From contig VBHJ01000140.1 in NCBI GenBank assembly GCA_005887685.1, positions 1 to 36,702 on the forward strand: DNA of 36,702 nucleotides, read 5' to 3'. The notes under the pieces were generated by a model. That model saw only the letters and a list, made by a program, of their open reading frames with translations, had not been told where the DNA came from and ran no database searches. The stretch is from Chloroflexota bacterium (GTDB taxonomy: Bacteria; Chloroflexota; Dormibacteria; Dormibacterales; Dormibacteraceae). Both the position numbers and the translations under genes were made by a program. Position 1 is the first letter of the stretch. Each line of letters opens with the position of its first letter. Shown piece by piece: positions 8,572-15,025 of the stretch.

Positions 8572-9342
8572 TCTCTTGGTCCTCGGGAACGCATCGTCGA
8601 CGGACATCGACACTCCGCCCGATGCGAGTGCCGCGCCGGCGTTGAGCATCGCCTTCGCGCTCTTCCGTTTGCCAACCGCGTCGAAGATGAGGTCGTAGCG
8701 CCTGCCCCCCTGTGTGAAGTCGTCCTTCGTGTAGTCGATCACCGTGGTGGCACCCAGCGACCGCACAAGCTCGAGGTTCGCGGTACTGCAGACACCGGTC
8801 ACCTCGGCGCCGAGATGCCTGGCCAGCTGCACCGCGGACGTGCCGATCGCCCCCGAGGCTCCATAGACGAGCAGCCGCTGGCCCTTCTGAACCTTCAGCC
8901 GGCGCACGAAGAACGAGGCGATCAGCCCGCCATAGGGCAAGGCGGCGGATTCCTCGTATGTGAGGTTGGCAGGTCGAAGTGCGAGCGCCGCACTCGCCGG
9001 CCAGCACACCTTCTCTGCGTATGTACCGGCGCGGAAGCCGTCCATCCCAAAGACCTGGTCACCGGGCTTGAAGGAGGTTACCTCGCGGCCGACCGACTCG
9101 ATCTCGCCGGCCGCGATCATGCCGATGATCCCCTTCCGCGGCGCCCTGAAGCCGAACGCCGCTCGCAAAAAGAGCCGGTAGACGCCGCGCATCTTGAGGC
9201 CTCTCACGATGCAGTCGCTGGCTGTGACCGCGGTCGCGAAAAGCCGGATGCACACTTCCTTGTCCCTGGGACGCGGGTCGGGCACAGTCCTGATCTGGAG
9301 CACCTCGGGCGGCCCGTATGCCGTGCAAACCGCGGCTTTCAT
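8416..9342 (-). CDS. zinc-independent NAD(P)H:quinone oxidoreductase (MDR family)
   Basis: About 308 residues from ATG 9342. The medium-chain dehydrogenase/reductase layout is complete: MKAAVCTAYGPPEVLQI start, catalytic-domain text GMIAAGEIESVG and FKPGDQVFGM, then the NADPH-binding Rossmann motif VYGASGAIGTSAVQLARHLGA, FDAVGKR, and the C-terminal HRYVDLGHKKGNVIV. The usual zinc ligands of alcohol dehydrogenases are absent, placing it with the zeta-crystallin/quinone reductase group. GGAGA about 6 nt before ATG 9342 selects this start over the TTG-type starts near 9366. It lies tail to tail with the GlpD remnant, and its stop codon coincides with the end of GlpD homology. Confidence 0.9.
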   Translation of the reverse strand: MKAAVCTAYGPPEVLQIRTVPDPRPRDKEVCIRLFATAVTASDCIVRGLKMRGVYRLFLRAAFGFRAPRKGIIGMIAAGEIESVGREVTSFKPGDQVFGMDGFRAGTYAEKVCWPASAALALRPANLTYEESAALPYGGLIASFFVRRLKVQKGQRLLVYGASGAIGTSAVQLARHLGAEVTGVCSTANLELVRSLGATTVIDYTKDDFTQGGRRYDLIFDAVGKRKSAKAMLNAGAALASGGVSMSVDDAFPRTKRSDLLVLKELAESGAFRSVIDRRYTLDEIVEAHRYVDLGHKKGNVIVTISPT

Positions 9343-9439
9343 CTCGTCTCTCCAGCCCGCTGTCAACCGCGGTCACGAATTCGCACGTCGTCCTCGTGTC
9401 TAGAGGTGCGAGACGGCCCTCTATACGGGGGGACGAGAG

Positions 9440-9512
9440 TGCGCCTGGCAGGAATCGAACCTGCTGCCTTTCGGTCCGGAGCCGAACGCTCTGTCCGGTG
9501 AGCTACAGGCGC
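9440..9512 (-). tRNA. tRNA-Arg (CCG)
   Basis: The complement folds into a full cloverleaf: acceptor GCGCCTG/CAGGCGC, D stem GCTC/GAGC, anticodon stem TTCGG/CCGAA around loop CTCCGGA (anticodon CCG), 5-nt variable loop AGGCA, T arm GCAGG-TTCGATT-CCTGC, discriminator A. No CCA is encoded after the discriminator. It reads the CGG arginine codon. TAGACT lies 14 nt upstream of the 5' end and may be its -10. It is a close paralogue of the tRNA at 10192. Confidence 0.97.
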
Positions 9513-9526
9513 GATAGGACCCACCC

Positions 9527-9536
9527 AGTCTAAACT
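9527..9536. promoter_or_regulatory. overlapping divergent -10 elements (AGTCTAAACT)
   Basis: TAAACT (9531-9536, plus) lies 9 nt before the GTG of the lipoprotein gene. TAGACT (complement of 9527-9532) points at the tRNA-Arg(CCG) 14 nt away. The two hexamers share two base pairs, forming an imperfectly symmetric element. No -35 consensus is apparent for either direction. Confidence 0.45.
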
Positions 9537-9545
9537 CCGGCCCCC

Positions 9546-10178
9546 GTGGGTCGGTTGTTGGCGCTGATGCTCGTCGTGTGCGCGGTGGCCTCGTGTCAGG
9601 GCGAGACGCACGCCGTCTTCAGTCCCGTGCCCAGCCCCTCGCCACACACGGCGCCGACGGTCGCGATGTTGCAGTCGGGCGACGTGCCGGCGGGGCTTAG
9701 CGTGTGTCTTGGCTCAGGGCCGATCGACGTCTATCTCTCAGTGCTGTCGGGCGCCGACGCGGCGCTGGCCGCGCGAGAGTCGAACTTGTGGCAGCAACTG
9801 CGTGACCAGGGAGCGATCGCGGGCGCGGTTTCTGTGTATGCGGCCAACCCCACCGCGTGCAAGACAGAGCTCGGTGCGACGACCACCGTCAAGGCGATGA
9901 CCAGCCTCGTGTTCCAGTTTCGCGATGAGGGTCAAGCCGAACGAGCATGGGAGTCGGGTGTGTTCGGTTTTGCGCCCCCGCCGCCGGGTCAGGTCTCGCC
10001 TGGCCTGATTCGCGGCACGGGCACGGGCCTGGGGCAGAGCTCGTTTACCTACGACCGGCCCTCGGTACGATTGGCATGCTGGCGGCGCTCGGTCTTCGTC
10101 TCGCTGGTGGTGGTCAGCAACCTGGACCTGAACACGTTCCACGCCGCGACCGCCGCGATCGACCCTCGCCTAAACTGA
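9546..10178 (+). CDS. lipoprotein of unknown function, paralogue of the protein at 12109-12771
   Basis: A 210-residue protein with a bacterial lipoprotein signal: MGRLLALMLVVCAVASC places the lipidated cysteine at residue 17 after the V-A-S lipobox. A Pro/Ser/Thr-rich linker follows, then a globular domain. Shared anchors with the protein at 12109-12771 are GDVPAG near the start, SNLWQQLRDQGAIAGAVSVY, LVFQFRDEGQAERAWESGVFGF, GTGTGLGQSSFTYD and the end strand SVFVSLVVVSNLD. The family is not one I can name. It is probably attached to the outer face of the membrane. The GTG start has TAAACT 9 nt upstream and no ribosome-binding site, suggesting a leaderless mRNA. It sits between two tRNA-Arg genes. 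Confidence 0.8.
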   Translation: MGRLLALMLVVCAVASCQGETHAVFSPVPSPSPHTAPTVAMLQSGDVPAGLSVCLGSGPIDVYLSVLSGADAALAARESNLWQQLRDQGAIAGAVSVYAANPTACKTELGATTTVKAMTSLVFQFRDEGQAERAWESGVFGFAPPPPGQVSPGLIRGTGTGLGQSSFTYDRPSVRLACWRRSVFVSLVVVSNLDLNTFHAATAAIDPRLN

Positions 10179-10191
10179 ATCCCTTCTTCAT

Positions 10192-10267
10192 GCGCCTGTA
10201 GCTCACCGGATAGAGCGCTTGCCTGCGGAGCAAGAGGCAGCAAGTTCGATTCTTGCCAGGCGCACCA
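10192..10267 (+). tRNA. tRNA-Arg (GCG), with encoded CCA
   Basis: Complete cloverleaf: acceptor GCGCCTG/CAGGCGC, D stem GCTC/GAGC, anticodon stem CTTGC/GCAAG around loop CTGCGGA (anticodon GCG at 10225-10227), variable AGGCA, T arm GCAAG-TTCGATT-CTTGC, discriminator A at 10264, then encoded CCA at 10265-10267. Anticodon GCG reads CGC and CGU. Bacteria almost always use an A34 tRNA-Arg(ACG), edited to inosine, for this box, so G34 is unusual. TAAACT (10171-10176) could be its -10. Apart from the anticodon arm and a compensated T-stem pair it is nearly the same as the tRNA at 9440. Confidence 0.95.
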
Positions 10268-10428
10268 TCACGCCCGGTCTGTATGGTCCTGGAGCTCGCC
10301 TTAACCGTTTAGCAACAACTTGCTGAATTTGTTATCGAAACGCTTGATACTACGTGTCCTAGACCGAGCCTGGGTTTGCAGGAGCGGCAGGTCCGCGTCA
10401 CTGGTGAGGCGCGTGGAGGATTTGCTAC

Positions 10429-10947
10429 ATGAAGCGTGTTTTCATCACATTCATGGTGGCGGCGGTGGCCGCCATCGCTTTCGGCGGTGTCGCCGCGTCT
10501 GCCTCGCCGAACAAGTTGCAGAGTTTCGGAACCGGCACGGTAACGATAAATGGGGACAGCGCCACCATCGACAACAACGCCGGCGAATACGGCGGCGTCT
10601 TCCTCACCTCCAGGAGCCTCAGCGCCAAGCCACTTAACGCCGTCCACCTCTCGTTCGATTCAAGTGGCGACACGGCGGGCGGCGCCCCGAGGTTCAGCAT
10701 CCCGATCGACGATGGCACCACCGTTCTCAAGTACGCGTTCCTTGACGTTCTCGGCTGCGGCTATACCACCGGCACGGTCAGCACGGACTTGGCGAACTGC
10801 CATGTCAACTTCAACAGCGTGGATTACGCCAACTGGGACGCCTTCGCGAGCGCCAACCCGACCTTCCGCATCGCCGCCGGGCAAATCCCGTTCATCATCG
10901 CTGACGAGCCCGGCAGCTACGCAGTTAGCAACATCGACCTGCGCTAG
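10429..10947 (+). CDS. secreted protein of unknown function
   Basis: A 172-residue protein with a clear Sec signal: MKRVFITFMVAAVAAIAFGGVAASASP, with likely cleavage after an A-S-A motif near residue 26. The mature part is rich in Gly, Ser, Thr, Asn and Asp with alternating hydrophobics (GTGTVTINGDSATIDNN, LNAVHLSFDSSGD), typical of an extracellular beta-sandwich. Two cysteines (in GCGY and ANCHVNF) could form a disulfide. I do not recognise the family. GGAGGA about 9 nt before ATG 10429 is a good ribosome-binding site. The preceding 160 bp is the most AT-rich part of this region and probably holds its promoter, though I see no consensus pair with correct spacing. Confidence 0.8.
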   Translation: MKRVFITFMVAAVAAIAFGGVAASASPNKLQSFGTGTVTINGDSATIDNNAGEYGGVFLTSRSLSAKPLNAVHLSFDSSGDTAGGAPRFSIPIDDGTTVLKYAFLDVLGCGYTTGTVSTDLANCHVNFNSVDYANWDAFASANPTFRIAAGQIPFIIADEPGSYAVSNIDLR

Positions 10948-10968
10948 CTCAAATCCCCGAGAACCAAA

Positions 10969-10997
10969 GGTCAGGGCGTACGCGTTGCGCCCTGGCC
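10969..10997 (+). terminator. stem-loop after the secreted-protein gene
   Basis: GGTCAGGGCG (10969-10978) pairs with CGCCCTGGCC (10988-10997) across a 9-nt loop, with one G-T pair. It lies 22 nt after the stop codon. The following bases (TCGCTTCATT) are only mildly T-rich, so this may be a weak terminator or an mRNA 3'-stabilising stem. The rest of the gap to 11095 shows nothing else. Confidence 0.5.
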
Positions 10998-11094
10998 TCG
11001 CTTCATTACCCCCGGAGCACAAAGGCCTCGACGACGACGGTCGCGATGTCGATAAGGAGCGCGGCGCCTGAGACCTACGCCGGTTTAGAAAGCC

Positions 11095-12056
11095 TCAGGC
11101 GCCGCTGAAGTACTTCTGCAGGCCCGTTTCGAGCGAGGCGGCAACGCGCTGCTGGCCCGCGGTGGTGCTCGCCAGTTTCGCCTCGGCCACGTTGGTCAGG
11201 AAAAGCGGCTCGACCAGGGCGCCCGGCATCTGGCTCGGGTTGTCCACGTACCCCGCCGACCGCGGACCGAGCTCGATCAGGTGGCCGTACGTGCTGCCTG
11301 ACGCGGTCAGGGTGGGCGCCGCCAGCTGGTCGTCGGTCCACACGCCGCGGTCGGTCGAGCCCAGCCCCGAAACAAGCGCCTTCTGCAGGTCCGCGGCCAG
11401 CCGTTTGCTGTCGGGCGCGAACGGGCGCGCGGCATCGTAAAAGGTCTCCGTTCCACCGACCGACGGGTCGTCGTACGCGTCGAAATGGATGGAGACGAGA
11501 ACCGACGCCGCGGCCGCGTTGGCGCACGCGGCACGCGTAGCCAGGTCGCGATGAACAGCCGATATGCGGTCATCGCCCCGGTCACCGAGTCGTCCGCCGA
11601 CAGCTTCGTCACTGATGAATCCTGCGTCCGCGACATGACGACTCGATAGCCGTCGCCCTGGAGCAAAGAGGCCAGGCGCATGCCCACCGCCAGCGTCACA
11701 TCCTTCTCCAACACCTGCTGCTGGCCGACCGTGCCGACCACACCAGGGTCGAGGCCGCCATGACCTGGATCGATGAAAACGGTCTTGCCCGATCCGGTCT
11801 TCGAGGAAAAGCTCATGCAGGCGCCCGCCTGAAGTCCGCTCATGGCGACCTGGCCGGCGACCATGCCCAGCGGGTTCCCCTTCGATCCCACCACAGGGCC
11901 GCCGGCGGAGCGCACGGCCTGCAGGACCGTAGGAAATGCGAAGACGCAGGCGATCGCAAGCGCCACGATGAGCGCTGGGCGAAGCAGCGATGGCGATCTC
12001 TGCCGGCGCCGAGTGCGGGCTGGGACGTTGGCGGGTTTTGCGATCGGCCGCGTCAT
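11095..12056 (-). CDS. N-acetylmuramoyl-L-alanine amidase (Amidase_3), split by a -1 frameshift
   Basis: Zinc peptidoglycan amidase with an N-terminal membrane anchor (LLRPALIVALAIACVFAF, residues 24-41). Frame one, from ATG 12056, carries FIDPGHGGLDPGVVG (first zinc His) and VLEKDVTL (Glu). After SADDSVTG the frame loses sense. Homology continues in another frame as DDRISAVHRDLATRAACANA, then VLVSIHFDAYDD (zinc His), GTETFYD and LIELGPRSAGYVDN (catalytic Glu region), ending at 11095. The switch maps to a run of four C at 11576-11579; one more base there would restore a single frame of 320 residues. It would cleave the amide between MurNAc and L-Ala. As written the protein is broken. Confidence 0.85.
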
Positions 12057-12108
12057 TCTAGTGGCCGGAGCGGCCCCTCATATAAGGAAACCGCTTCTTG
12101 CTCGCCGC

Positions 12109-12771
12109 CTACTTGATCCGGCTGTTCTCCGAGGTGGCGACCTTCTTGCTTGCGGTCGAGTCCACGTTGATCACGGCAAGAACCACCGCAAACGTTTTAA
12201 GGACGACCGCAAACGCTTTGTTCTGCCAGAGCGCTATGTAGAACGACTGGTTGGAAATCGTCTGGTCCAGCACGAGCGAGTTGGCGGTCAGACCGGTCTT
12301 GGTCCCCTCGATCGGCTGCGCGCCACCTGAGCGCAAATTCGATGCGCTGAAGCCGAACAGCGAATCGTTCGTGTAAGCGGCTGCTGCGCTCTTCTCATCT
12401 TTGAACTGGACGACGAAATTCACGATCACCTTGTAGGTGGCGACTCCGGGATCTGATGTGCTGCTCTTGATGGAGGAGCAGTGAGCGTCGCTGTCCGTGT
12501 AGATGGCGGCGTAGGCGGCAGTGGCGCCGGCCTTCTTCGCGTCGGCCCAATACGTGGACATCGATTTGGCTGTTTGGGGGTCGGGTGATTGCTCCCTCGC
12601 GATGAAGTTGTTGATGTCGCCGGTGAGGTCGCACTTCACCATGCCGTGCGGCACGTCGCCAGGCTGCGCTGCAACGCTGGAGGCGCTGGGTCCTTGCGGG
12701 CCGTTGGACGAACCACCGCACGCCGCGATGCTGAGCAATGCGATGAGAGCTGCAATCAGTGGTTTGACCAT
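12109..12771 (-). CDS. lipoprotein of unknown function, paralogue of 9546-10178
   Basis: A 220-residue lipoprotein starting at ATG 12771: MVKPLIAALIALLSIAAC gives a lipobox with Cys18, followed by a Gly/Ser/Pro linker. Segments match the lipoprotein at 9546: GDVPHGMVKC, STYWADAKKAGATAAYAAIY, VNFVVQFKDEKSAAAAYTNDSLFGF, GTKTGLTANSLVLD. TAGCCT (12779-12784 complement) lies 7 nt before the ATG, fitting a leaderless mRNA. The frame is open for 33 more codons upstream, but that part is antisense-like and lacks signal-peptide logic. Near the C-terminus a 7-residue tandem repeat, KAFAVVL-KTFAVVL, is absent from the paralogue. The amidase lies 52 bp downstream on the same strand. Confidence 0.82.
   Translation of the reverse strand: MVKPLIAALIALLSIAACGGSSNGPQGPSASSVAAQPGDVPHGMVKCDLTGDINNFIAREQSPDPQTAKSMSTYWADAKKAGATAAYAAIYTDSDAHCSSIKSSTSDPGVATYKVIVNFVVQFKDEKSAAAAYTNDSLFGFSASNLRSGGAQPIEGTKTGLTANSLVLDQTISNQSFYIALWQNKAFAVVLKTFAVVLAVINVDSTASKKVATSENSRIK
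12185..12226. repeat. 21-bp imperfect tandem duplication inside the lipoprotein gene
   Basis: Two adjacent 21-bp units (12185-12205 and 12206-12226) share ACCGCAAACG followed by TTT or CTT. On the minus strand they encode KAFAVVL and KTFAVVL. The length preserves the frame. Confidence 0.7.
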
Positions 12772-12812
12772 TTGACTCAGGCTAACAGCGGGCCTGATTC
12801 GGGCGCCCTCGC

Positions 12813-13640
12813 TTAGAAGAAGATCGTCTGGCGCCTCGAGAGCAGCCTGTGCACGCTCGACTGGATCCATTCCCGTACCCGTTCGCTGAGCTCCAGGACC
12901 AGCCGCGCGTCGCCGGCCGCGTCGGGCCCGAAACGCGCCACATCGATCGGCTCACCGAAGGCGATAAGCCATTTGGAGGGGAGTGGGACGAGCCCCGCAA
13001 GGCCAAACCACGGGAACGTCGGAGTGATCGGAAAGGCCGGCAGTCGCAGCATCCGGGCCAGCGGCTGGAGATCCGCGATCACCGGGTGGACTTCTTCGGA
13101 GCCGACGACCGCCACCGGGATGATGGGCGATCCCGTGCGCAGCGCCACCTGCACAAATCCGCCACGACCCAATCGCCGGATCCGGTAACGGTTGCGATAG
13201 GGCTTGGACGCACCCTTCACGCCCTCGGGAAACACCCCGACCAGCTCGTCGCGCTCGAGAAGCGCGGTCGCGTTGTCGGGGTGAGCCAGCACGTTGCCCG
13301 TCTTGATCAGAAGCATGTTGGTGAAAGGCATGGCGAACGCCCAATCGACGACGAGCATGCGCGCGTGTCGGGGTTGTGGATGTTCGGCGAGAATCGCCGT
13401 GCGGATCATCGCGCCGTCGTACGGAATGATGCCGGCATGATTCGCGACGAGAAGCGCTCTGCCACGCGCCGGAACGTTGGTCACGCCGTCGGTTTCGACT
13501 CGCCAGTACTTGCGATAAAACCACAGCGCAACGTTCTTGACCCGCTCGGTGAAGTCGGGGTCAAAGCCGAAGCCGTCGCTTGGAAGTTCCTCACGCGGAG
13601 GACTCACTATGCGGAGGGCCCCCACCGCGTCCATTATCAT
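12813..13640 (-). CDS. lysophospholipid acyltransferase family protein (PlsC-like)
   Basis: About 275 residues from ATG 13640. ALLVANHAGIIPYDGAMIRTA holds the catalytic His with an Asp seven residues later, the spacing of the actinobacterial-type branch of the PlsC superfamily. GVFPEGVKGASKPYRNRYRIRRLGRGGFVQVALRTGSPIIPVAVVGSEE is the acceptor-binding block. It probably acylates a lysophospholipid or other glycerol lipid at the membrane. The open frame extends to 13793, but that extension overlaps the recombinase gene on the other strand. GAGG lies 8 nt before ATG 13640, which I therefore take as the start. It is separated by 15 bp from the divergent recombinase start and by 41 bp from the lipoprotein downstream. 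Confidence 0.87.
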   Translation of the reverse strand: MIMDAVGALRIVSPPREELPSDGFGFDPDFTERVKNVALWFYRKYWRVETDGVTNVPARGRALLVANHAGIIPYDGAMIRTAILAEHPQPRHARMLVVDWAFAMPFTNMLLIKTGNVLAHPDNATALLERDELVGVFPEGVKGASKPYRNRYRIRRLGRGGFVQVALRTGSPIIPVAVVGSEEVHPVIADLQPLARMLRLPAFPITPTFPWFGLAGLVPLPSKWLIAFGEPIDVARFGPDAAGDARLVLELSERVREWIQSSVHRLLSRRQTIFF

Positions 13641-13655
13641 CAGCTCGGCCTCGAT

Positions 13656-14582
13656 ATGCCACTCGCCCTGCAGGCCGCCGCGGATGAATACATTGGATGG
13701 CTTCAGCTCGAGGCCAACCGCAGTCCGAACACGGTTCGCGCCTACGGCTCTGAGATTCGCAGGCTGCTCGGATTTCTTGCGGCCAAAGGACACTCACTCA
13801 TGGCGGATCAACTCCGCCACGAGGACCTGCGTGCATTCCAGCGTCACCTCGCCGGCACGTTGAAGAGCCCGGCCTCTCGCGCACGCGCATTGGTCGCGAT
13901 CCGGTCCTGGCTCCGTTGGATCGCCCGCGAAGGATTGGTCGAACGCGACCTGTCCAACGGCATCACGCTGCCCAAGCTCGAGCAGCGGCTGCCCAAACCC
14001 ATCGACCCCGATGAGCTGACGCGACTTCTCGCGAGCCTGCCCCATGAGACTCCGCTGGAAAAGCGCGACCGCGCGCTGGTGCAGTTCCTCGTCAGCACGG
14101 GATGCCGCATCTCAGAGGCTCTCGCGCTCGACCGGACTGACTTTCCGCGTTCCGGCAATCGTCTTGTCGTCACCGGCAAAGGCTCCAAACAGCGCAGCGT
14201 TTACCTGACAGCCGACGCCCGAGCTGCGATGGAGGATTACCTCGCCGGTCGCGAGGATGCGTGCCTGGCGATGTTCATCAACTTCGACCGCTCCGCGGGC
14301 GATGACCGGGCCAGGCGTTTGACGCCCGCCGGGGCGCGCTACATCGTGAAACAGATTCGCCAGCAGCTTGGCGCGTGGTCGTTCAAGTCACCCCACGTGG
14401 CGCGGCACACCGCGGCGACGACGCTGCTGGAGGTCACCGGTGGCGATGTGCGGCTGGTACAGGAGGTCCTGGGACACGCCAACCTCAACACGCTGCAGGG
14501 TTACACGAAGATCGTCGACAGCCGGAAGCAGGAAGCCTACCGCCTGTACCAGGCATTTCTCGACGGCAAAAAGAAGGCATAG
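13656..14582 (+). CDS. XerC/XerD-type tyrosine recombinase
   Basis: A 308-residue protein, the normal Xer length. Residues 1-95 form the core-binding domain (DEYIGWLQLEANRSPNTVRAYGSEIRRL), and residues 112-308 the catalytic domain. All catalytic positions are present: Arg151 in STGCRISEALAL, Lys175 in TGKGSKQR, His247 and Arg250 in SPHVARHTAAT, His274 in LGHANLNT and the nucleophile Tyr283 in QGYTKIV. Such enzymes resolve chromosome dimers at dif or act in site-specific integration. No attachment site or phage genes are nearby, so a housekeeping role is likelier. The start ATG 13656 is chosen because upstream frame text is antisense to the acyltransferase. XerC and XerD cannot be separated by eye. 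Confidence 0.92.
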   Translation: MPLALQAAADEYIGWLQLEANRSPNTVRAYGSEIRRLLGFLAAKGHSLMADQLRHEDLRAFQRHLAGTLKSPASRARALVAIRSWLRWIAREGLVERDLSNGITLPKLEQRLPKPIDPDELTRLLASLPHETPLEKRDRALVQFLVSTGCRISEALALDRTDFPRSGNRLVVTGKGSKQRSVYLTADARAAMEDYLAGREDACLAMFINFDRSAGDDRARRLTPAGARYIVKQIRQQLGAWSFKSPHVARHTAATTLLEVTGGDVRLVQEVLGHANLNTLQGYTKIVDSRKQEAYRLYQAFLDGKKKA

Positions 14583-14585
14583 TAT
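14580..14585 (+). promoter_or_regulatory. -10-like TAGTAT, 6 nt before ATG 14592
   Basis: TAGTAT (overlapping CATAGT at 14578) spans the recombinase stop codon and ends 6 nt before the ATG of the cyclic-nucleotide-binding gene. No Shine-Dalgarno sequence intervenes, so the transcript would be leaderless. Confidence 0.45.
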
Positions 14586-14591
14586 TTCGCC

Positions 14592-14990
14592 ATGGTCGAG
14601 CTCAAGCAGTCGAAGGTGTTCCAGGGTTTGCCGGAACCAGAGATCCGGTCGATCGAGAAGCAGATGAAGACCGTCAAGCACCCGGCAGGTCACGAGATCG
14701 TGGTCCGGGGCGACGGCGGCGTGGGGTTCATGATCATCACCGACGGCACGGTGGCGGTGAAGACCGTGCAGGGCAAGACCCGCAAGCTCGGGCCCGGCGA
14801 CTCCTTCGGCGAGATGGCCCTCCTCGATCACGAGGGGCGCAGCGCGACCATCACGGCCGAGACGGACGTCACGATGGCGACCATCCCCGAGTGGAACTTC
14901 AAGCCGTTCTTGAAGGAGCACCCCGAGGTGGCCTACCGGTTGCTTCAGACCTTGAGCCGGCGCGTGCGCCAGGCCGAGGGAGACCTGTAA
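14592..14990 (+). CDS. single-domain cyclic-nucleotide-binding (CNB) protein
   Basis: A 132-residue protein that is essentially one CNB domain: beta-strands around HPAGHEIVVRGDGGVGFMIITDGTVAV, then the phosphate-binding cassette DSFGEMALLDHEGRSATITAE, in which Glu and Arg would hold the ribose and phosphate of cAMP or a similar nucleotide. A C-terminal helix, VAYRLLQTLSRRVRQAE, is the usual lid. There is no DNA-binding or catalytic domain, so it must act through a partner or as a nucleotide sink. It sits 9 nt after the recombinase and ahead of the Hsp70-like gene. The near-intact cassette argues for real ligand binding; the ligand itself is not readable. Confidence 0.88.
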   Translation: MVELKQSKVFQGLPEPEIRSIEKQMKTVKHPAGHEIVVRGDGGVGFMIITDGTVAVKTVQGKTRKLGPGDSFGEMALLDHEGRSATITAETDVTMATIPEWNFKPFLKEHPEVAYRLLQTLSRRVRQAEGDL

Positions 14991-15011
14991 GCCGGATCCG
15001 TCTTCGGCAGG

Positions 15012-15017
15012 TATAGT
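15012..15017 (+). promoter_or_regulatory. -10 element TATAGT, 8 nt before GTG 15026
   Basis: TATAGT is one base from the consensus -10. The GTG start follows after 8 nt, which places transcription start at or within 1-2 nt of the start codon. No ribosome-binding site is present. Confidence 0.6.
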
Positions 15018-15025
15018 CGCCGTCC

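Noticed and set aside
10268-10428. Canonical promoter in the AT-rich gap before the secreted-protein gene
   Set aside because: TTGCTG and GATACT are about 20 bp apart, too far for a standard pair; a promoter is likely but cannot be placed.
12849-13655. Upstream extension of the recombinase frame
   Set aside because: This part is antisense to the acyltransferase gene; Xer homology and normal length begin at ATG 13656.
13656-14582. Recombinase as the mark of an integrated mobile element with tRNA attachment sites at 9440 or 10192
   Set aside because: No direct repeats of a tRNA 3' end, no phage or conjugation genes and no composition break were seen, so a housekeeping Xer role is likelier.
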